From: Schizophyllum amplum
Taxonomy: Eukaryota > Basidiomycota > Agaricomycetes > Agaricales > Schizophyllaceae
Assembly (NCBI GenBank): GCA_007026445.1
Contig: VDMD01000004.1
Location: 496,001 to 560,000 of the forward strand
DNA: 64,000 nucleotides
Direction: 5' to 3'
The translations under genes were made by a program, and so were the position numbers. Of this stretch, positions 33,731-45,986 are shown in pieces. Numbering within the stretch: position 1 is the first letter of the stretch; each line of letters starts with the position of its first letter. Below the pieces are notes generated by a model, which worked only from the letters and a program-made list of their open reading frames with translations, ran no database searches and was not told the DNA's origin.

Positions 33731-36155
33731 ATGGCCCCCAGCTCGCCGTCCCGCAGGCTGGTCGGCCAAAACTTATTATATGCTATCTCTGTATTCGCCA
33801 GTCTTGGTGTCTTTCTCGTCAGTAGCTTGCACTTTGTATCTTCATCATCACGCTGAATATAACGCGGTATTGCAGTTCGGTTATGACCAAGGGTACGCCC
33901 ATACGTGTGCGTGTAAGGACTGAATCCGACCAGAGTACATCGCAGAGTCATGTCGGGCCTCATCACGGGTCCCCACTTCACTCGTTTCTTCCAGCAGCCT
34001 ACTGCACTTGAGACTGGAAGCATGGTTGCAATGCTCGAGATAGGCGCCTTCAGTGAGTAGACGCCCGTGCATCGCGCCACTCAGATACTGACTGACGCGA
34101 ACGAAGTCACATCGCTAGCTGCTGGTCGCGTCGGCGATGTGATTGGGCGGAAGGGCACGCTCTTCATCGGCGCCGTCGTCTTTACTTTGGGAGGTGCTGT
34201 GCAGACCTTCACCCCCGGTTTCGTGATCATGGTTGTGGGACGTATCATCAGCGGCTTCGGTGTCGGCCTCCTCTCGTATGTTGCGCTCATCTACACAGAA
34301 CATAAATACTAACGCTCGCTTACAGCACAATCGTACCCATATACCAGAGCGAAGTATCTCCTCCCAACCATGTTAGTCTCCCTCGCACTCATCGTTCCTA
34401 TTCTTACGCATCCATGCAGAGAGGTGCTCTTGCTTGTGCAGAGTTCACTGGCAATGTCTTCGGATACGTTGTGTCGGTGGTACGCATCAATTTCCCGGTG
34501 GCATCGAATGTCGTCTCAAGTGCCCGCAGTGGGCGGACTACTTCTGCTCCTTTATTGACAGTGATATGTCTTGGCGCCTCCCTCTATTTCTCCAATGCAT
34601 CATCGGTGCACTTTTGGCCGCTGGATCTTTGGTAATGCCAGAGAGTCCAAGGTATGTGGCCTTTCGACGTATATACTTCTCACATCTCAGCAACGGAGCT
34701 TTCCAGATGGCTCATCGACACAGACAAAGACGCAGAAGGCTTGCGTATACTGGCCGACCTGCATGACGGTGACCCGGACAATGCAGAGGCCAAGATGGAA
34801 TTTAGGGAGATCAAGGACAAGGTCCTGAGTGACCGTGAGTCCGGCGAGGGACGCTCTTACGCCGTTATGTGGAAGAAATACAGTCGGCGCGTCCTGCTGG
34901 CTATGTCCTCGCAGGCGTTTGCCCAACTTGTAAGCCTGCGGTCCCAACCACACGCTCCTTCGTTGGCTTAATATTGTCCTGCAGAACGGCATTAATGGTG
35001 TGTAACAAATTCTAGGTTGCGCAAAAGTCGTTCAACACCTTACAGTCATCTCGTATTATGCCCGTGAGTTGAAAACTTCCCGTGTAACGTTGACTGAAGT
35101 TTGCTCTTCCAGCCAGAGTCTTCGAAGGTCAGCTCTTCAACGCAGACCAAGGTCTGCCTTCTGACATGCAACAGAGGCCGGATGGCTTGGCCGGCAAGCC
35201 ATTTTGATGACAGGTATCAACGCTATCGTATATCTGATTAGCACGTTGCCACCATGGTATCTCGTCGACAGATGGGGCAGGCGTCCTATCCTGCTGTCAG
35301 GCGGAGTCATCGTACGACCATCTCAAGGATATCGACGCTTGCGCCTCTGACTTTCTTTCAAAGATGTGCATATCGCTATGCGCTACGGGTTATTGGATGT
35401 ACATGGATGTCGAGCAGACACCAAACGCGGTGGTCACTTGTGTCATCATCTTCAATGCTGCATTCGGCTACAGCTGGGGGCCCATTCCATGGCTCTACCC
35501 ACCTGAGGTACGTGATAGCGGTCTCCTGAGTGACATTTGCCAACCCAGCGAAGATCATGCCCCTCACCTTCCGCGCCAAAGGTGTCTCGCTGTCAACAGC
35601 CACAAACTGGGCGTGCGTACACGGCCTCCTGTCATAAATGTTTGAGAAGCTCAGTCAAATCCAGCTTCAACTTCGTAGTGGGCGAAACGACACCGTACCT
35701 ACAAGAAGTCATCACCTGGCGAGTCTACGTGATGCACGGCTTCTTCTGCGCATGCAGCTGCATTTTGGTATACTTCCGTACGCGTTCCTCTACCTCTTCA
35801 CGTCTACATGGCCTCACCAACCTCAGTCTACCCCGAAACCAAGGGCGTACCCCTGGAAGAGATGGACGCGGTCTTCGGCGAAGCGCACGACGAAGAGAAT
35901 ATCAAGCTACCAACGGCCGAAGTGGCCGAGCCGCTGCTCTCCTCGCCGACCCGCGACGCCGCCTACCCGCCAACTGGCGTGTCCGTCAAGCCTGCGAGTT
36001 GGTTTGGGAACCTGATGGGCCGCAACGGCAGCCGGAAGGACCTGCCGTACGAGCCGCTAGCGGAGGATGAAGACACGTTGCGTGAGGCGGAGGAGTATGA
36101 GGTGGACGAGCTCGACGAGCTCGACTCTGGGCGGGCGCGATCGCGGGATTGGTAG
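33731..36155 (+). CDS. MFS sugar transporter (hexose/STP type)
   Basis: A 12-helix sugar:H+ symporter or facilitator. Sixteen short exons join with no frame error to 552 residues: 33731-33817, 33876-33892, 33946-34052, 34107-34275, 34326-34371, 34420-34479, 34530-34651, 34707-34929, 34985-34997, 35046-35063, 35113-35127, 35175-35311, 35364-35507, 35554-35612, 35665-35777, 35827-36155. Family marks: FGYDQGVMSG, GRVGDVIGRKG, PESPRWL, QLNGINVISYYAP, VDRWGRRP and the PETKG end of helix 12. A long acidic cytosolic tail follows, with VDELDELDSG near the end. Three exons are 18 bases or shorter and one is 13, so ORF-based gene finders would miss most of it. The substrate is not determined. Confidence 0.92.
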
Positions 36156-36580
36156 CGCTGGCGGCCTCGCGTCTGGCAGCGATGGGAACTACACTACACT
36201 TGTCGATCATTTATTCTAATTTATTACAACAGCGGAACATGGACTGCTCAATCTTCAGAGCTGTGATGGATACCTGCGTGAGGCTGCTATTGTCTCCCGA
36301 TATTATGGTGCGTCACCCTCTCGTCGCGCGCTCTCTGCATACTTATACGCGTGTAGAACTATAGTTGCACTTGTAGCAGGCTGACAGATATATAGATCGA
36401 TTCACGCTTCCGAGTCGGACGAATTGATCAAGTCGAGCGCTCAGCGCTGCCGTGCCATCGGCTCACGCCCATGTACCAGCGCCGCCGTCCGGTCGGAGGC
36501 CGAGAGTACTTACATGGACGGGCTCGGAAAAGGTATGAGGGACAAGCTGAGGCTACATTTGCTTCCCCATCTTAGCAAAC
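36156..36580. other. intergenic region
   Basis: A 425-base spacer between the transporter stop and the SDR start. Nothing recognised apart from an AT-rich TATATAG near 36390. Confidence 0.45.
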
Positions 36581-37866
36581 ATGACAACGCCTTCTTCTGT
36601 ACCCGAGGTTCGTCTGTCATTGTATCCCTCCAAACGTCCTCGGACTGACATTGACGTTGTTTAGCGATGGGACTTTGTCACGAAGATGCCCGACCTGACT
36701 GGCAAGGTTGCACTTGTCACTGGAGCAAAGTACGTCCTTCGCTCACGCTGTGATCGTCGGTCTGATGTTGCGCTAGTTCTCCTGGCGGTATCGGCTTCCA
36801 TATAGCCCAGCAACTCTCGAACAAAGGAGCGAAAGTCTACGTTGGCGCTAGAACAAGCGACAAGGCGCAATTCGGCATCGAAGAGCTTGTGAAGGCAAAC
36901 CCACACGTCGAAGCGCGGCCTTTCGTTGCCGACATGGCGGATTTAAAGCAGGTGAAGGCGGCGGCTTCGGCACTCATGGACTTTGAGGACCGTCTTGATA
37001 TCATTGTCAACAACGCTGGCATGTAAGTTCTGATCTTATACCACCTACACACGAATGATGCTCACCACTCTTGACAGCGGTCGACCTCCTGAGGAGCAGA
37101 CAGACTATGGCGTGTCTTTGAATTATGCTGCGAAGTATGTCTCCCGTGTTGTCTTTGTTCCCTTACTCATTTCGCCACCTCTCAGTCATCTCGGGCCGTT
37201 CGTGCTGGTTCGCGCACTGAAGCCACTCCTCAAGAAGACTGCCGACGCATCACCGGGAGTGCGAGTCGTGACGGTATGTGCGTCAAACCCAGAAGCGAGC
37301 TGCGAACTCATCATGCTGCTGCAACACCTAGGTCTCCTCAGGATGGCACACCATGGTTCCTGCGGGGTCGGTCGACTACGTTACGAAGGACTCCTTCAAC
37401 ACTCTCCCTCCGGAGGTTCACAGTGATCAGAGAATGATGGTGCATTACTGTGCGTCTCCTTCGTTATTGCTTCCTATTTCTTGCTTTGCTAAGCATTTTG
37501 TCAGGCGCGTCCAAGCTCGCCAATATCCTGTACGCCCAGGAGTTGCAGAAGAAGCTCGACGCCGCAGGCATCGCAGCCGTTGCTTTGTCTCTTGATCCCG
37601 GCAATGTTTGCACAGATGGTTCGAAGAGGACCATTGGTGAGGAAATGGCCAAAACACTGCCTTTCCAACCCATAGATGGTGCCACAACATCCCTGTTTGC
37701 CGCAACTGCGCCGGAAGTGCGGGCAGAAAAAGACAAGTACGGTGGCGCATATCTTGTTCCCTTCGGCCAAATCGCTTCGGGCAGTGCGATGGCGCAGGAC
37801 GAGGTTTTGGCGAAGAAGCTATGGGATCTCTCGGAGAGCGTCGTGCAGGAGGTGCTGGCGTCATGA
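36581..37866 (+). CDS. short-chain dehydrogenase/reductase
   Basis: An NAD(P)-dependent oxidoreductase with a classical Rossmann fold, similar to the retinol-dehydrogenase/WWOX-like fungal SDRs. Exons 36581-36607, 36665-36729, 36777-37022, 37078-37134, 37186-37273, 37332-37449 and 37505-37866 join in frame to 320 residues. The cofactor motif is VTGANSPGGIG (TGxxxGxG, with an intron between Asn and Ser), then NNAG at the end of strand 4. The active site YCASK gives YxxxK and also spans an intron. The substrate is unknown. Next to it, in the same direction, lies another NAD(P)-dependent dehydrogenase, but no shared pathway can be shown. Confidence 0.9.
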
Positions 37867-38069
37867 GATTGAGCAGGGCAACACAGTCCTGAGTCGATGC
37901 GTCATCGAAACGTGTATCTTACCCTTTTAGGACGTCCCGTTGTTATCCGCGCCGAAATCCATTATTTTCCAGAGTCCGCGGAGTCCGAGGCCTTCCCGAT
38001 CCGTCCATCCAGCCAGATTGCATGACGATTCCTTGATCTTACACCCTGCACTCATCATCCGAGTTCACC

Positions 38070-39587
38070 ATGAACAGACTGAACGTGACCAAAGAAGAGA
38101 TACCGTTCTCGAGGCCGGCGTCGCCTGGGCGTAACCTTACTCTTGGGTGCGTGGCCTCTTTGTCGGTGTGCTGGGGATACTGACGAGAGTTGACAGCTGG
38201 GTTGGCTTAGGTTCGTGTGACTGTTCGCCAGTAGACCATTGCTTGACGAGCCTCCAGGCAACATGGGGTATCTCATGGCGCGCAACCTGGCCAAGGGCAA
38301 GGGCACTGGCCCCCCTCTCCTCGTCTGGAACCGCACAACGTCCAAGGCCGAGGGCCTACAGAAGGAGGTCGGGTCGGCCGTCAGCGTCGCCAAAGACTTG
38401 ACGGATATCGTCGAGAAATGCGACGTTATTTTCACCTCGCTCAACGAGGACTCCATCGTCAAGTCCATATACGAGCAATTTGCGGAGACGCTGAAGGTCC
38501 GTCGCGCCCGCTGACACCGTCTCGCCCTGCTTACCTCAGGTTCTAGAGCAAGCCAGCCTCGTCCATGAAGATCTTTGTTGAGACCAGCACTGTATGTCGC
38601 AACGTCCTCTGGCTCTATGTGTGCGATGATTAACGTACACCCATAGATCTTCCCTTCCCTGGCGATACAGCTAGACGACCTCATCACTGTCCTTCCGCAT
38701 TGCCACTTCGTCACTTCGCCGGTGTTCGGCGCACCAGCTGCGGCCGACAAGGCCCAGCTTCTCATCGTCATGAGCGGGGACTACAAGGCGAAGAAGGAGG
38801 CAGCGCATCTGCTCGTACCGAGCGTGGGTAGGAAGGTCCTGGATCTGGGTGGGAATATCGCGAAAGGTGCGTCCAAAGATTGTATCTAGTTACGCGTCTC
38901 TGATCTATTCTTGAAGCGCCGACGTTCAAGCTCATCGGGAACTCCATGATTCTTGGGACGGTAGAGATTCTCGCTGAAGGGTGCGCATCTAGTAATCATC
39001 GCCTAAATGTGGAGAGTTTGACACCATGTAGCTTCACCTTTGCGGACAAGTCCGGCATCGATCCTTCAATGTATTGACCTTCGTCCAGGGTATGTGCACT
39101 GGTCGATACCACATTTGACTGTCCACTGACTGAGCGCCCGTACAGAAATACTGCCCGCTCCGAGGTGCATACCATGGTTTCCCCCCATTCATTCAGAGTC
39201 TAACATATGTGCTGACTATAGCATGATCAATTACGCGAACCGTATGGCGCACGACAACTTCGATGGTAGCACCGGGTTCTCGATTGAGGGTGGGATCAAG
39301 GACGCGAGGTATGCGTATTGTCTCTAGATTCAACAATGACTTCCTACTGACCGGGTCACGCCCGAAGCCACATCCGCCATCTCAGCACGAAGAACGACGT
39401 ACCTCTCCCCGCCATCGACGTCGCCTACCAGCACCTACTCACCGCTCGCGCTCTACACCGTACAGCTCAACAAGCAGGTACGACCAACCTTGATGTCCTC
39501 GACTGGAGCGGGATGGTCGCGGGCGCAAGGGTCGCTGCCGGACTTGATGCATTCGACAGCACCAAGGTCCGTGCGCTGTTCGACTAG
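38070..39587 (+). CDS. NAD(P)-dependent beta-hydroxyacid dehydrogenase (3-hydroxyisobutyrate dehydrogenase-like)
   Basis: Oxidises short beta-hydroxyacids; the exact substrate is not clear. Exons 38070-38146, 38197-38210, 38258-38496, 38547-38591, 38647-38866, 38917-38980, then four more to 39587. The dinucleotide motif is LGWVGLGNMG (split by two introns), then CDVIFTSLNEDS, FVETST and SPVFGAPAAADKAQLLIVMSG. The catalytic-Lys region is KLIGNSMILG, followed by the C-terminal helices (STGFSIEGGIKDARH, VPLPAIDVAYQHLLTA). One base is missing near 39071 (ATG-TATTG should read as Met-Val-Leu). All other junctions are consistent. It ends STKVRALFD. Confidence 0.85.
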
Positions 39588-40880
39588 GGCCGTATGGGAG
39601 GCTGACATGACGCCTAGCATAAGTATCCTGTGCAAGAGTCGAACGACTAGGCGCTCAAAGCCGTAAGGAAGGCTTGAGCAGTACAGAGTCTGGAGAGAGT
39701 CGCGAGACACGAAGGAGAAGCGAGCAGTAACGCAGAGATAGCCTGTATATTATACTAAATACTGACAGCTGGCTGTGAACACTATTGATACCGGTCTCCT
39801 GGTCCTTCGTCAGTGGATTTTCAGGAATAGCAGAGGATGATGCGTGAGTCTTCTGAACGGAACAGACGGGCCCCTTGAAAGTGGATTCTCCGGCAAGATA
39901 CTGGATACGCCGGGAGCTGCTTCCTATACGCATGACAAGTGCTTCAAGCTCGTGGTCAGTGAGTGACGCAATGGACAAGATGGTGCAAAGAGGTGGACAA
40001 GACCGGGAGCAGGCAAGGGGCAAGCCGCAGGTGACTGAAGTTGAAGTTCCGGCAATCCCCGGATGACTTCGGGCCAAGGGGCAATTCGGGCCGTCCGTCC
40101 GGATGATCAAAACGCCTTCGGGAAAAACCGTTGGTTGTTGAACATCGTCCGCTTCGTTTCAACGGCCACCTCGGGATGTTCTCGATGTGCTCGTACCTCT
40201 CACCACAAGGCTCTTATTCCTAGTTTGTGATATGATATACCCTCGTCGTACCGAAACGGTCTGGCCTCACAAAGTCGAGTCATTTCCTCGCGCGGACGAT
40301 GGGCTCGACGGTCTCGTCGGTGCTCGTACTCAGGCGCACAGCAGTCGGCCCACATCTCCCCCATTGGTTCACGGATGACTCGCGCTGTGTGCCACCATGA
40401 CTCGCATCGCTGTCGGAGCATCGTCGAATATCACCGACAGTGCCTGCATCTCGGCATGGCGAGGTGAGGGACGTCGACAAGAATAAGATCATCGGTCGAC
40501 GTCTTCTGTACTGTATCTGTCTGATTTGCTGAGGGAATGGTGGGTTTGCTGCCACACCAGGCCACTTCCGCGCTTTCTTCAGTTATTGTTGTCTCGTGCA
40601 ACGCGTGTTACCCTTGCAATTGACTCCAGCCTTTCCTTGCCAAGTTGAAGGAGGGTTCGCACCGGCTTCGTAAAGTTGGGAACGTCCGCACCCGGCAATT
40701 CATGTCACGTGAGCCATACAATGACGCGGGGCAGAGTCGGGCCGCTATCTTGACCTCCACCTCCTCGTCGGACGCTCGGCATACACGCCCGTCCTGTCGC
40801 GGCCCCCTACGTTCTGCTTATAAAGGCGCGTGGTCGCATCAGGAAGACGTCAACTCACCACGCCGTCCTCCGTTGCCGAC
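39588..40880. other. 1.3 kb intergenic region
   Basis: No ORF with recognisable features. The last part is the promoter of the F-box gene, with TATAAAG at 40819-40825, about 56 bases before the ATG. Confidence 0.5.
40819..40825 (+). promoter_or_regulatory. TATA box of the F-box gene
   Basis: TATAAAG 56 bases upstream of the proposed ATG at 40881. Confidence 0.55.
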
Positions 40881-42217
40881 ATGTCTTCTACCACTACTAC
40901 CAAGGTCATACTGCGTCCCCGCCCTACGATAGGTGCGGGGGACGCTTGCTGCTGCTACCCTTGATGCCTATCCGCAAGCCCCCCACTCATCTACCATCTG
41001 AAGTCTGGGCGCGCATATTGGAGTATGTCCTGGACGATACGAGGGGCACGACGGACGCGTGGATCTCTTGTAGTGAACAAAGAGCTGAAGGTGCGCTGTC
41101 CCCCGCCTTCCCCTGCTGATTATCGGTGCTGATGACATGTTTAGGACATTGCGCTCCCTCTACTGTATCACACCATCCACATATCCCACATCTCGTCTCT
41201 GGAGAGGCTATACCGTCACCTTCACGAATGCGACGAGAAGTGGGACTCTATCAGGCGCATACCCTACTCAGCGCCCGGTCGATGGATACAGGTCCTCGAT
41301 CTTTCCGAGCTGCAGTACACGGGCCGAGCCCAAGCACTCCAGCTTGACTCGCTCTTGACTCAGCTCTTCCCCCTCCTTCCGCACTTAGTCAAGTTCGGCC
41401 TGAACCCATCGTTCGTATGAGCCGAAGGTCTATCAAGTCGCTGGCGGAACGCTGGGAGTCGCAACACCTTCGATCTATCTGCGGTCTCACCTACGTACCC
41501 TCGCCTACAGGTCAAGACGAGCCCATCGTCAAGCTCGTCGCGGCCTGCCCAATCTCGAGGAGTTGGAGGTCATTGGCGGTGGTCCAGACCCGACAGAACT
41601 CGACTTCGCATCTATCGTCGTGGACGCGTCCACCGTCAAGACCCTTAACCTCCCACATCTGTGCACCCTCTCCATGATATCAATGCATCACTCATCGCTC
41701 ATGATGTCCCTATTGCAATCCCCGCTGCCCTCACTACGGAAGCTCACGGTCACGCCATACGACGATATCCCTTCCCCACTTCCCTCGTATCGCAGCTCAT
41801 CTTCACTCATGGACAGGCTTTGAGCTCCCTCCTCCTCTTCACCCCGAAGTCGTGGCCGACACGCCTCCACTCATCGCCGTCAATCTGCTTGACGCGTGTC
41901 CGCACCTGCGCCACCTCTCACTCGAGAACCCGCTCCCCGACCTGCGTCTGGAGCCAGGTGCCACGCACCCATTACGAATACTCTCTATCCCAAGACCGTC
42001 AAGTGACTGGTGGCCAGTCCTGGAGAAGCTTCTCCCCCGCCTTCCCAGCCTCTGCGTACTGCGGATGCGGGATGCACGATGGCTTCGCAAGGGTGTGGCC
42101 GGCCGAGCGCAGGAGGCGGGCATGCAGGGTCAGATGAAGGTATGGGCCAAACGCTTGGCGCGGAGGCGCGTTCAGGTCGTCGACGCTGACTGGAAGACTA
42201 TGATGGACCGCGCATGA
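40881..42217 (+). CDS. F-box/LRR-like protein, frame interrupted
   Basis: Probably a substrate receptor of an SCF ubiquitin ligase; families like this are greatly expanded in Agaricomycetes. It starts MSSTTTTKVILRP. The F-box is PPTHLPSEVWARILEYVL, then VNKELKDIALPLLYHTIHI. Leucine-rich-repeat-like segments follow (LLPHLVKFGLNPS, NLEELEVIGGGPD, VKTLNLPHLCTLSMI, LPSLRKLTVTPYDDIP, CPHLRHLSLENPLP). An intron follows KELK. At least four single-base losses are needed to keep the frame, near 40938 (G5 run), 41062, 41413 and 41549 (CCC). The last 120 residues are open and end DWKTMMDRA. The number of breaks is high, so decay is a real alternative. Confidence 0.65.
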
Positions 42218-42892
42218 TGTGCGATGGGATGTCGTGTGCAGATAATGGGGAGGGGCTCTAGTAAATGAATGTAAATCTGCGTATACCTATGATACCTACT
42301 GACGATGTTGCTAATCTATAATTCTTGTCACCCTCTCATCACTCTTGGCCCCCAAGCATGTTACACGCACCATTTGGCCGATGTAGTGGGTCCTCGCCGC
42401 ATGCTTGCACGGTACGCCTGTCGTCTCATTCCGACCGATGAGTCTCTGACAGTCGTCTACAACAGATAAGTGATCGTTCGCCATCTCACTTGCCTATTTT
42501 CCGGTACGCTCTAACCGGATCTATAATGGCCTTCAATGCCTTTGGTCGCTGTGGCCAAGCAAGTACCTTGTCATGGATCATTCAGAAAGCGGCGTCAAAG
42601 AACAATGGAAGTGGCATTCATCAGCCTCGTGCGGATTGATCAAGTGGCACGCGTCTATTGTTCGCCCAAATATGGGGCACGAAAGTTGGTTTAGGCCTCG
42701 AGGTCGTCCATGATCGTTTGTGACCTCGAGGTCAGTGGCCTTCTTGCTTTCCTTTATATAGGACGGGTTGCCGCAGAGAGCCACTTCTCCGCTTGCTCAG
42801 GTGTGCTTTCTGGCTATATGCCATTCTCAGCAATACCTCATATTATACAGCGCCACACAAGCCAGCCAGTGCCACAGAGTCAACTCGCAATC
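42218..42892. other. intergenic region with TATA box
   Basis: A 675-base spacer. TATATA at 42755-42760 lies about 135 bases before the next ATG. Nothing else recognised. Confidence 0.45.
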
Positions 42893-43670
42893 ATGTCTCT
42901 CCTCGACGTACACTGGGATACCGGCATACAGAAAATGTGGTGCCTCTCTAGGAATGCGCATCCCGTCCCAGAGCACCTCCGGGCCGCCTTCGTTCGACCC
43001 CTCATACCCGGCGAACGGCGAGGAAAGCCCCGTGTGTACGTCGCAGAGTTCGGGCTTGTCGACTCTTGCTCCCACCACCCCGTGATCCTCAAGTTCGCGT
43101 GGAATGAGGCGGAACGCGCGGGACTCGACAGGGAGCTCGCGTTCTACGAGAACGAGCTGTTGCTCTTGCAAGGGCGTGTCGTACCCACGGTGTACGGCTA
43201 CTTCGATGGCAGCGACGCGTCTTCAGGACGCGGCTGTAGTGTGCTGGTCATGGAATACTGCGCCAGCGGGCCCGCTCGTAGCGTCGAGTACCACCAGTAA
43301 GTTTCTATTCTTATTGCCTGAATTCACTCAACGGAAGCTGACATGATTCTTCAGCCCAGATGTGCAGAGCGTACTTGCTAGGATTCTGAGTACGAACATC
43401 AGCGTCTACGAACTGTTGGAAGATGAGCACTTCGTCCGCACGTCCTGTGGGGATCTCCGTGTTGTGGGTTTTGCCAGAGCGAAGAAGGCCGATGTTCAGG
43501 CAAAAGCGGCAAATAGCGCGCCTACTTCATCCAACAGCTCTTACTCACAAGACCCGCGATACTGCTCTCGCTATGGACACCCATTGGCTGTGTGCGCGAC
43601 AATCGGCTTGACAGCACAACGAGCGGGCGTGAACGCCTTGCGCTACGAGACCGACGACTCGACATTTTAG
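42893..43670 (+). CDS. kinase-like protein with degenerate active site (pseudokinase)
   Basis: Two exons (42893-43296, 43355-43670) give 239 residues without frame error. The N-terminal half looks like a kinase N-lobe: VILKFAWNEAERAGLDREL with a possible ATP lysine, then VVPTVYGYFDG and the hinge VLVMEYC. In the second half the catalytic loop cannot be found. Where fungal kinase-like families of this kind have an HxD...N segment, the sequence is VYELLEDEHFVRT, and the following DFG-like motif is VVGFARA with Gly for Asp. A catalytically dead kinase-like protein is the best reading; a shortened gene model is possible. The tail is Ser-rich. Confidence 0.5.
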
Positions 43671-43897
43671 CCTGTTGTCATCTTCATGTCTCGACAGGGG
43701 ACGGCGCACAAGGCTTTGTTCTGTATATTATCATGTACCATACTGCACGAGTTGTCGGATTCCTTCACGAAGTTCACGGTGACATATTCCTGGTGAATCC
43801 GAGCATACGTATATAAGTTCAAGAGCCCCACGCTTGCCAATAACTGCTCAACCCATGATGCATGAATTGTCGAGGAAGAAAGCAAAATCCATTCACC

Positions 43898-45342
43898 TCA
43901 GAGGCCGGTCATAGGTTGCCCAGCGAAGAATGGATCCTCGATGGCAGCCGCCTCTGAGAACTGCCGTACCACCTCCACGCTCGCGAGCAGATGGGCTGCA
44001 CCCTCGTCGAAGACGGCACAAGGAAGCCCGATCCCATGTAGAGGGTGCCCTTCAGACTTGCGAAGTTCGAGCGCGTGTCGTAGTCGCTCCCAGTCTATGG
44101 AAGGCGAGGAAACGTCGACCACCTGAATGTGGGGCATGCGCGGTCCGTCCGGCGCCAAGGCCAGCATGTCCTCCAGAACTTCGCCACCCCTGCAGATATT
44201 GACTAGGGTCAGATGACGGACCGATACCAGGGCGTCGTGGAACTGGCTACACAGATGCATGGCTCGGCATCTGCCCCAGATGGAATCATCGCAGCGGTGG
44301 TTGTCGAACGGTCTGGCGGCGAGCGTGAATGAACGTAATGCGGGTTGTTCAGGAAACGGGCCTGTCGCCATTGCCATTGGTCCATCGTCACAGAAATCTC
44401 TTAGCTTTCCCGCCTCCCGTGCGAAGAGCGTGATGTGCTCAAGTGTCGGGGCTCGTAGGACAGCGGGCCACAGTGACGTGCAATGCCGGCGACCGACGAA
44501 TTGGATGAGGCGACGTAGTTGCGGCGCTTCGACCACGTCCGCAGTATACGCCATCGAGTGTACGGGCACCAAGTCGCCATGCACGGTCAACTCCGTGAGA
44601 TTGTGTAGATTATAGAGTACGTTGCGAAGACCGTTGAGGGGTATGGTCGTCGGATACGGCGTTATCTTCAGCGATGCTGTGGTTTCGGGAACTTGCAACG
44701 GAAATACGTCAAGGGCTCCGGCGAGCTGAACGTGGACGTGCGTCAACTTCGGTGTGCCACCCTTGAACATTGACATGGGCATCAGCGACTGCTGAACAGC
44801 ACGAGATGGTGGGTGGGAGTTTATCGTGAACTGCAACCGTCGTAGCTCTGGCGCAGGGAGGTCGCGGAGCGACGCGGCAATGCGATGAAGACCTTCGAAC
44901 GTTCGACCATTGACTGACAGATATCGAAGTCGGTTCGCATGCGATTGGAGGAGAGGCAGGAAGTCGTCCAAGTCGTCGGCGTCTGTGAGCCACACGTACA
45001 GAGGACAACCCCCCGAGCGCCTCAGGTATGCGCTCATCAGACTGAGCTGATTGCGCGGTCGCAAGTTTGGATGCTGCAGAGTGATATGCGTCCACAGCGT
45101 CGGCGTTCCCAAAAGCACGCTCCGCCATCGCCGGCATATCTGCTGCCTTCGGTGTCAGCAGACCAATGGTGCAGGATATACGACGTCGCGAGTACCTCCA
45201 GCATCGAGAGCATTCTGTCCGCTTGTTCAGCATCGTCCTGAACGCAGATCTCGAATATCTTCGCGAGCACTTCGTTCGGGATGCCATGAGCAGCGGCGGC
45301 AGCGTTGCGAACGCAGGAAAGAGCGGCTTCTGTCATCGCCAT
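43898..45342 (-). CDS. F-box protein
   Basis: Two exons (45342-45196, 45139-43898) give 462 residues with no frame error. The F-box is IPNEVLAKIFEICVQ, continuing through the intron into ICRRWRSVLLGTPTLWTHITL, the canonical Agaricomycete pattern (CRRWR.VALGTP.LWT). The long C-terminal part has irregular leucine-rich segments (LRYLSVNGRTFEGL, LRRLQFTI, LTELTVHG, VRHLTLVNICRGG) suited to substrate binding. It is probably an SCF substrate adaptor in cytosol or nucleus. Target unknown. The start at 45342 is the first Met; Met at 45336 is equally possible. Confidence 0.85.
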
Positions 45343-45986
45343 ATTCGACGTGAGGATGAGAAGTAGCGTTAAGGACTCACAGATGTCAAGCGCTTCGTAG
45401 TTCCTCTTTATGAATTCAGCGCCGGCTTCGGCTGAGACGCGAGTAGGAGCCGTACCGCGTCGGCCGGAATGGGCGGCTTACCACTCCGACCCAGACGGTA
45501 GTGTTTTGTGCACGATTATCCATGAGATGCATTAATCCTACTCGAGAGGTCGCAAATTCAGCGAAGGATTACCGTCGTCCTGATTCAGGCGCAGGCAAAG
45601 TGACTGCCATCTTGCCGAGGAACATGTTCATCTTATCCTTGATGATCCAAAAAACAGTAGCCAGCGCCAATACACAAGAGCGGAGAGACGATGCCACAAG
45701 AGGTTCCGAGTCGGCTTCTGGTCGGCTTGAGCAGATCAAGATCATTGCCAAATCAGCCAGCCTCCCGAGTCAATTGACATTGACAAGCCGACAGCACACG
45801 GCGTGACGTGAAAAACTTTTCACGTGATGTGACTGCACGCGCGACACCGTCGTCGCGTCAACGGCGAACGCGTAACTTTTACCATACCGGAGCCATCCCT
45901 TGAACTTGCTATCATCGTCGGGTGAAACGCGTCACTGCTATCCTGGCCACGTATCCCACTGGCAGACTCGCAGCCAACGCTCTCAA
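45343..45986. other. intergenic region
   Basis: A 644-base spacer between divergent genes. It contains the 20-base palindrome at 45806-45825 (listed separately). No gene recognised. Confidence 0.5.
45806..45825. promoter_or_regulatory. palindrome with CACGTG core in a divergent promoter
   Basis: ACGTGAAAA and TTTTCACGT face each other across two bases. The right arm overlaps a CACGTG E-box. It lies about 160 bases upstream of the plus-strand gene at 45987. Confidence 0.45.

Noticed and set aside
43740..43818. FLHEVHGDIFLVN, resembling a kinase catalytic loop
   Set aside because: Too short, in another frame and after the stop of the kinase-like gene; no splice path joins it convincingly.
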